A stretch of 64,000 nucleotides of DNA from Colletes latitarsis (lineage: Eukaryota; Arthropoda; Insecta; Hymenoptera; Colletidae): contig NW_027488365.1 of the NCBI RefSeq assembly GCF_051014445.1, forward strand, positions 42,976,001 to 43,040,000, given 5' to 3'. Made by a program: the position numbers and the translations under genes. Below the pieces are notes generated by a model. It did no database searches. It worked only from the letters and a program-made list of their open reading frames with translations, and was not told the DNA's origin. Below, in pieces: positions 60,431 to 64,000 of the stretch. Each line of letters opens with the position of its first letter. Positions within the stretch are counted from its first letter, which is position 1.

Positions 60431-62240
60431 TGGATTCGGACAGTATTTTAGAGGATAACACCGGTTAGGTCTGGGTTAGGTCTGGGTTAGGTTTGGGTTA
60501 TGCCCGCATCTGGCTCATGATTTTGCCTTCTTCGCATACTTGTTGGGCAGATCCTGGGTTTTTTTCGTGTTTGAATCACGTAGTAATGTGGTAACACACT
60601 GAAACTGTCAATTAAACCTGGTTTCGATCAATATTTTAGAGGATAACACCGGTTAGGTCTGGGTTAGGTCTGGGTTAGATTTGGGTTATGCCCGCATCTG
60701 GCTCATGATTTTGCTTTCTTCGCATACTTGTTGGCCAGATCCTGGTTTTTTTTCGTGTTTGAATCACGTAGTAATGTGGCAACACAATGAAGCAGTCAAT
60801 TAACCCTGGTTTCGATCCATATTTTGGAGGATAACACCGGTTAGGTCTGGGTTTCGTCTGGGTTATGCCCGCATCTGGCTCATGATTTTGCTTTCTTCGC
60901 AAACTTGTTTGCCAGATCCTGGTTTTTTTTCGTGTTTGAATCACGTAGTAATGTGGCAACACAATGAAGCAGTCAATTAACCCTGGTTTCGATCCATATT
61001 TTGGAGGATAACACCGGTTAGGTCTGGGTTAGTTCTGGGTTATGCCCGCATCTGGCTCATGATTTTGCCTTTTTCGCAAACTTTTTGGCCAGATCCTGGG
61101 TTTTTTCCGTGTTTGAATCACGTAGTAATGTGGTACCACACTAAGGTAGTCAATTAAACCTGGTTTCGATCAATATTTCAGAGGATAACACCGGTTAGGT
61201 CTGGGTTAGGTCGGGGATATGCCCGCTTCTGGCTCATGATTTTGCCTTCTTCGCATACTTGTTGGCCAGATCCTGGGTTTTTTTCGTGTTTGAATCACAT
61301 AGTAATGTGGTAACACAATGAAGCAGTCAATTAAACCTGGATTCGGACAGTATTTTAGAGGATAACACCGGTTAGGTCTGGGTTAGGTCTGGGTTAGGTT
61401 TGGGTTATGCCCGCATCTGGCTCATGATTTTGCCTTCTTCGCATACTTGTTGGGCAGATCCTGGGTTTTTTTCGTGTTTGAATCACGTAGTAATGTGGTA
61501 ACACACTGAAACTGTCAATTAAACCTGGTTTCGATCAATATTTTAGAGGATAACACCGGTTAGGTCTGGGTTAGGTCTGGGTTAGATTTGGGTTATGCCC
61601 GCATCTGGCTCATGATTTTGCTTTCTTCGCATACTTGTTGGCCAGATCCTGGTTTTTTTTCGTGTTTGAATCACGTAGTAATGTGGCAACACAATGAAGC
61701 AGTCAATTAACCCTTGTTTCGATCCATATTTTGGAGGATAACACCGGTTAGGTCTGGGTTTCGTCTGGGTTATGCCCGCATCTGGCTCATGATTTTGCTT
61801 TCTTCGCAAACTTGTTTGCCAGATCCTGGTTTTTTTTCGTGTTTGAATCACGTAGTAATGTGGCAACACAATGAAGCAGTCAATTAACCCTGGTTTCGAT
61901 CCATATTTTGGAGGATAACACCGGTTAGGTCTGGGTTAGTTCTGGGTTATGCCCGCATCTGGCTCATGATTTTGCCTTTTTCGCAAACTTTTTGGCCAGA
62001 TCCTGGGTTTTTTCCGTGTTTGAATCACGTAGTAATGTGGTACCACACTAAGGTAGTCAATTAAACCTGGTTTCGATCAATATTTCAGAGGATAACACCG
62101 GTTAGGTCTGGGTTAGGTCGGGGATATGCCCGCTTCTGGCTCATGATTTTGCCTTCTTCGCATACTTGTTGGCCAGATCCTGGGTTTTTTTCGTGTTTGA
62201 ATCACGTAGTAATGTGGTAACACAATGAAGCAGTCAATTA
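60431..62240. repeat. Tandem duplication of a 907-bp (5-monomer) satellite block
   Basis: Copies 60431-61337 and 61338-62240. Checkpoints are TGGATTCGGA at 60431 and 61338, and GGTCGGGG at 61209 and 62116. The period is 5 x 177 plus 22, because two monomers in each copy carry an additional 11-mer. Confidence 0.87.
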
Positions 62241-62906
62241 ACCCTGGTTTCGATCCATATTTTGGAGGATAACACCGGTTAGGTCTGGGTTTCGTCTGGG
62301 TTATGCCCGCATCTGGCTCATGATTTTGCTTTCTTCGCAAACTTGTTTGCCAGATCCTGGGTTTTTTCCGTGTTTGAATCACGTAGTAATGTGGTACCAC
62401 ACTAAGGTAGTCAATTAAACCTGGTTTCGATCAATATTTCAGAGGATAACACCGGTTAGGTCTGGGTTAGGTCGGGGATATGCCCGCTTCTGGCTCATGA
62501 TTTTGCCTTCTTCGCATACTTGTTGGCCAGATCCTGGGTTTTTTTCGTGTTTGAATCACGTAGTAATGTGGTAACACAATGAAGCAGTCAATTAACCCTG
62601 GTTTCGATCAATATTTTGGAGGATAACACCGGTTAGGTATGGGTTAGGTCTGGGTTATGCCCGCATCTGGCTCATGATTTTGCCTTTTTCGCAAACTTGT
62701 TGGCCAGATCCTGGGTTTTTTCCGTGTTTGAATCACGTAGTAATGTTGTAGCACACTGAGGCAGTCAATTAAACCTGGTTTCGATCAATATTTTAGAGGA
62801 TAACACCGGTTAGGTCTGGGTTAGGTCTGGGATATGCGCGCATCTGGCATATACTTTCGCCTTTTTCGCAAACTTGTTGGCTAGATCCTGGGTTTTTTCC
62901 GTGTTT

Positions 62907-63298
62907 CCCCTCAGGGGCTGTGTCCGGCCAGGTGTCCGGCGCAGTACGGGGCGTAGCGACCCCGAGGTACCTGATGCTAATCACACCGTAAACCTCCTGT
63001 TGGTCGTCGCAACGACCCATTCACAACTCCATTTTTGGTTTTGTGAATGGTACGTGACGGCTGGAGGAGCGGGGGTCTTGGCTTAACCGCCTGGGCCGCG
63101 AGGATGGTAACTCTATAAATTACCCTCTAATCCTAAGCTATGGTGCGCGGCGATGGGATGCATGGTTGGGAGAGAAGGCCCAATTCCTAGCGACCACCTC
63201 CGGGGGCACCTGCCGAACCTCCGGAGTACTAGGCTTCCCCAGGTAAGGCGGCTCTGCCTGGGGTGACCTCACTTCCGACCACACTCGTGGGATGTATT
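62907..63298 (+). promoter_or_regulatory. C 5' UTR
   Basis: 392 nt, by eye about 95% identical to B's. It keeps the CCATTCACAA (63017-63026)/TTGTGAATGG (63041-63050) inverted repeat, the CCCCAGG (63237-63243)/CCTGGGG (63257-63263) hairpin with a 13-nt loop, and a 16-codon upstream ORF at 63140-63190. Similarity to B collapses at the ORF1 start. Confidence 0.8.
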
Positions 63299-64000
63299 AT
63301 GGACTCCAGAATAACAAAACAGGGGGGGAGGGTCGTAGATGGCGAGGAGAAAGGAGGCAGCGCGGGATCGCGGATCGCGGCCGCTGCTGCCTCACAGCAG
63401 GAGGAAAAGGCGGCGGGTCTGACGGTAAGAGGCAAGGCAGATCAGGTGCAGCGCACGAGTCAGGCAGGGCCAGGGGAGAGGTATACAGCACGGCGGAAGA
63501 GGCAGTTGGATCCTGTAGATCCGGAGTCGGTCTGTGCTGGTAATTCCGCCTCTTCGGGGGAGTGGCGGAACGTCACAGGCGGTAAGACGAAGATAAAGAG
63601 AAAGGACTTATTGGGGGAGGCTCTCCGGCAGGAGATTATGAAAAAGGAGGCGATGACCTTGTCCGTCGAAATATGCGACGAGACGGACAAGGTCATTGAG
63701 GTCGCTGAACGGTCCGCCAACCTCAAGGGCACCTGTGTACGCGACTTAAAGTTCGCGGCGGAATTTATCCGCGCCGCGACAACAGAACTGAGAAGTCGTG
63801 CGGCACCCATGGTAAACCAAGTGGCCTTGGAGGAGGAAGGCGAGAGGATGGCCTCTCAAATTCGCCAACTGACTGGGGAGCTGGCGGCTACAAGAAGCGA
63901 GCTAGAGGCGGTGAGGAGCCGAAGTGTCGGCGCGACACCCTCGTCTCCGTCCTTGTCGGAAGGCGTTGAAGTCTGTCCAGCCCAGTTGGCTTCCAAGGAG
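63299..64000 (+). CDS. C ORF1, gag-like protein, N-terminal 234 codons (runs off the window)
   Basis: ATG at 63299 opens a frame of exactly 234 codons with no stop to the window edge. The start is chosen by alignment with MENIQ of B and MDTEN of A1. There is a basic ARRKRQ stretch (near residue 65) and another at KTKIKRKD (near 100), then a long charged helical region (about 110-215), including ICDETDKVIEVAERSANLKG and LRDLKFAA-like spacing that parallels the VADTASHLKTTDIRGLRLAA part of B. This is weak but position-matched similarity to B ORF1. The zinc knuckles should lie beyond the window. No lesion is visible. Confidence 0.85.
   Translation, partial: MDSRITKQGGRVVDGEEKGGSAGSRIAAAAASQQEEKAAGLTVRGKADQVQRTSQAGPGERYTARRKRQLDPVDPESVCAGNSASSGEWRNVTGGKTKIKRKDLLGEALRQEIMKKEAMTLSVEICDETDKVIEVAERSANLKGTCVRDLKFAAEFIRAATTELRSRAAPMVNQVALEEEGERMASQIRQLTGELAATRSELEAVRSRSVGATPSSPSLSEGVEVCPAQLASKE

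Larger units (their letters stand above)
58526..62906. repeat. Satellite segment between elements B and C
   Basis: About 25 monomers of the same satellite, with local variants GATCCATATTTTGGAGG, TTGCTTTCTTCGC and GCCCGCTTCTGG. Five monomers here carry three tandem copies of the telomere-like 11-mer. No gene is seen; long minus-strand frames are explained by the 59-codon period. Confidence 0.97.
62907..64000 (+). mobile_element. Element C, third R1-clade-type LINE, 5' part only
   Basis: It begins with CCCCTCAGGGG directly after the satellite sequence CCGTGTTT, a third insertion point in the monomer. The 5' UTR is nearly that of B; ORF1 is very different. The element runs past the window end, so its 3' end, target duplication and ORF2 cannot be seen. 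Confidence 0.92.

Overview
The window reads as eukaryotic, insect-like heterochromatin with no host single-copy gene. About 46.7 kb of the 64 kb is one tandem satellite with a monomer of about 177 bp. The rest is non-LTR retrotransposon sequence of the R1-clade type (telomere- or repeat-associated LINEs of the SART/TRAS kind): two ORFs, an APE-type endonuclease, a YADD reverse transcriptase and a C-terminal CCHC. I think of an insect for two reasons. R1-clade elements are arthropod elements, and every satellite monomer carries tandem copies of TTAGGTCTGGG, an 11-mer built on the insect telomere unit TTAGG. From memory, 11-mers of this type are telomere motifs in some Hymenoptera; I could not check this, so Hymenoptera is only a suggestion.

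Layout. Positions 1-40970 are pure satellite, about 231 monomers, with tandemly duplicated multi-monomer blocks. Positions 40971-50057 are a minus-strand composite insertion with a 13-bp target-site duplication (TSD). It holds a nearly full-length decayed element A1 (40971-46878) joined head-to-tail to a 3'-truncated relative A2 (46879-50056). Positions 50058-51467 are about 8 diverged monomers. Positions 51468-58525 are element B on the plus strand: full length, 13-bp perfect TSD, 26-nt A tail, an intact ORF2 of 1038 aa, and an ORF1 broken only by one extra G in a G8 tract. Positions 58526-62906 are about 25 more monomers. Element C (plus strand) starts at 62907 and runs off the window inside an open ORF1.

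How the parts work together. ORF1 is a gag-like RNA-binding protein with three C-terminal zinc knuckles. ORF2 would nick the target and reverse transcribe the RNA from its 3' end. ORF1 and ORF2 overlap as TAATG in all three elements where the junction is visible, the stop-restart arrangement known from SART1. The elements differ strongly in protein sequence, yet their 5' UTRs are close to each other. A hairpin before ORF1 shows compensated base changes around a nearly constant 13-nt loop. The 3' UTRs of A1 and B share a long hairpin with a 20-nt loop and similar terminal sequence, as expected if the reverse transcriptase recognises its own RNA.

Most notable: (1) a satellite with the telomere-like 11-mer embedded in each monomer in 1, 2 or 3 copies; (2) element B integrated at the CC/TAA point of that 11-mer; (3) the A2/A1 chimera inside a single TSD, which looks like template jumping during target-primed reverse transcription; (4) structured UTRs conserved across otherwise divergent elements.
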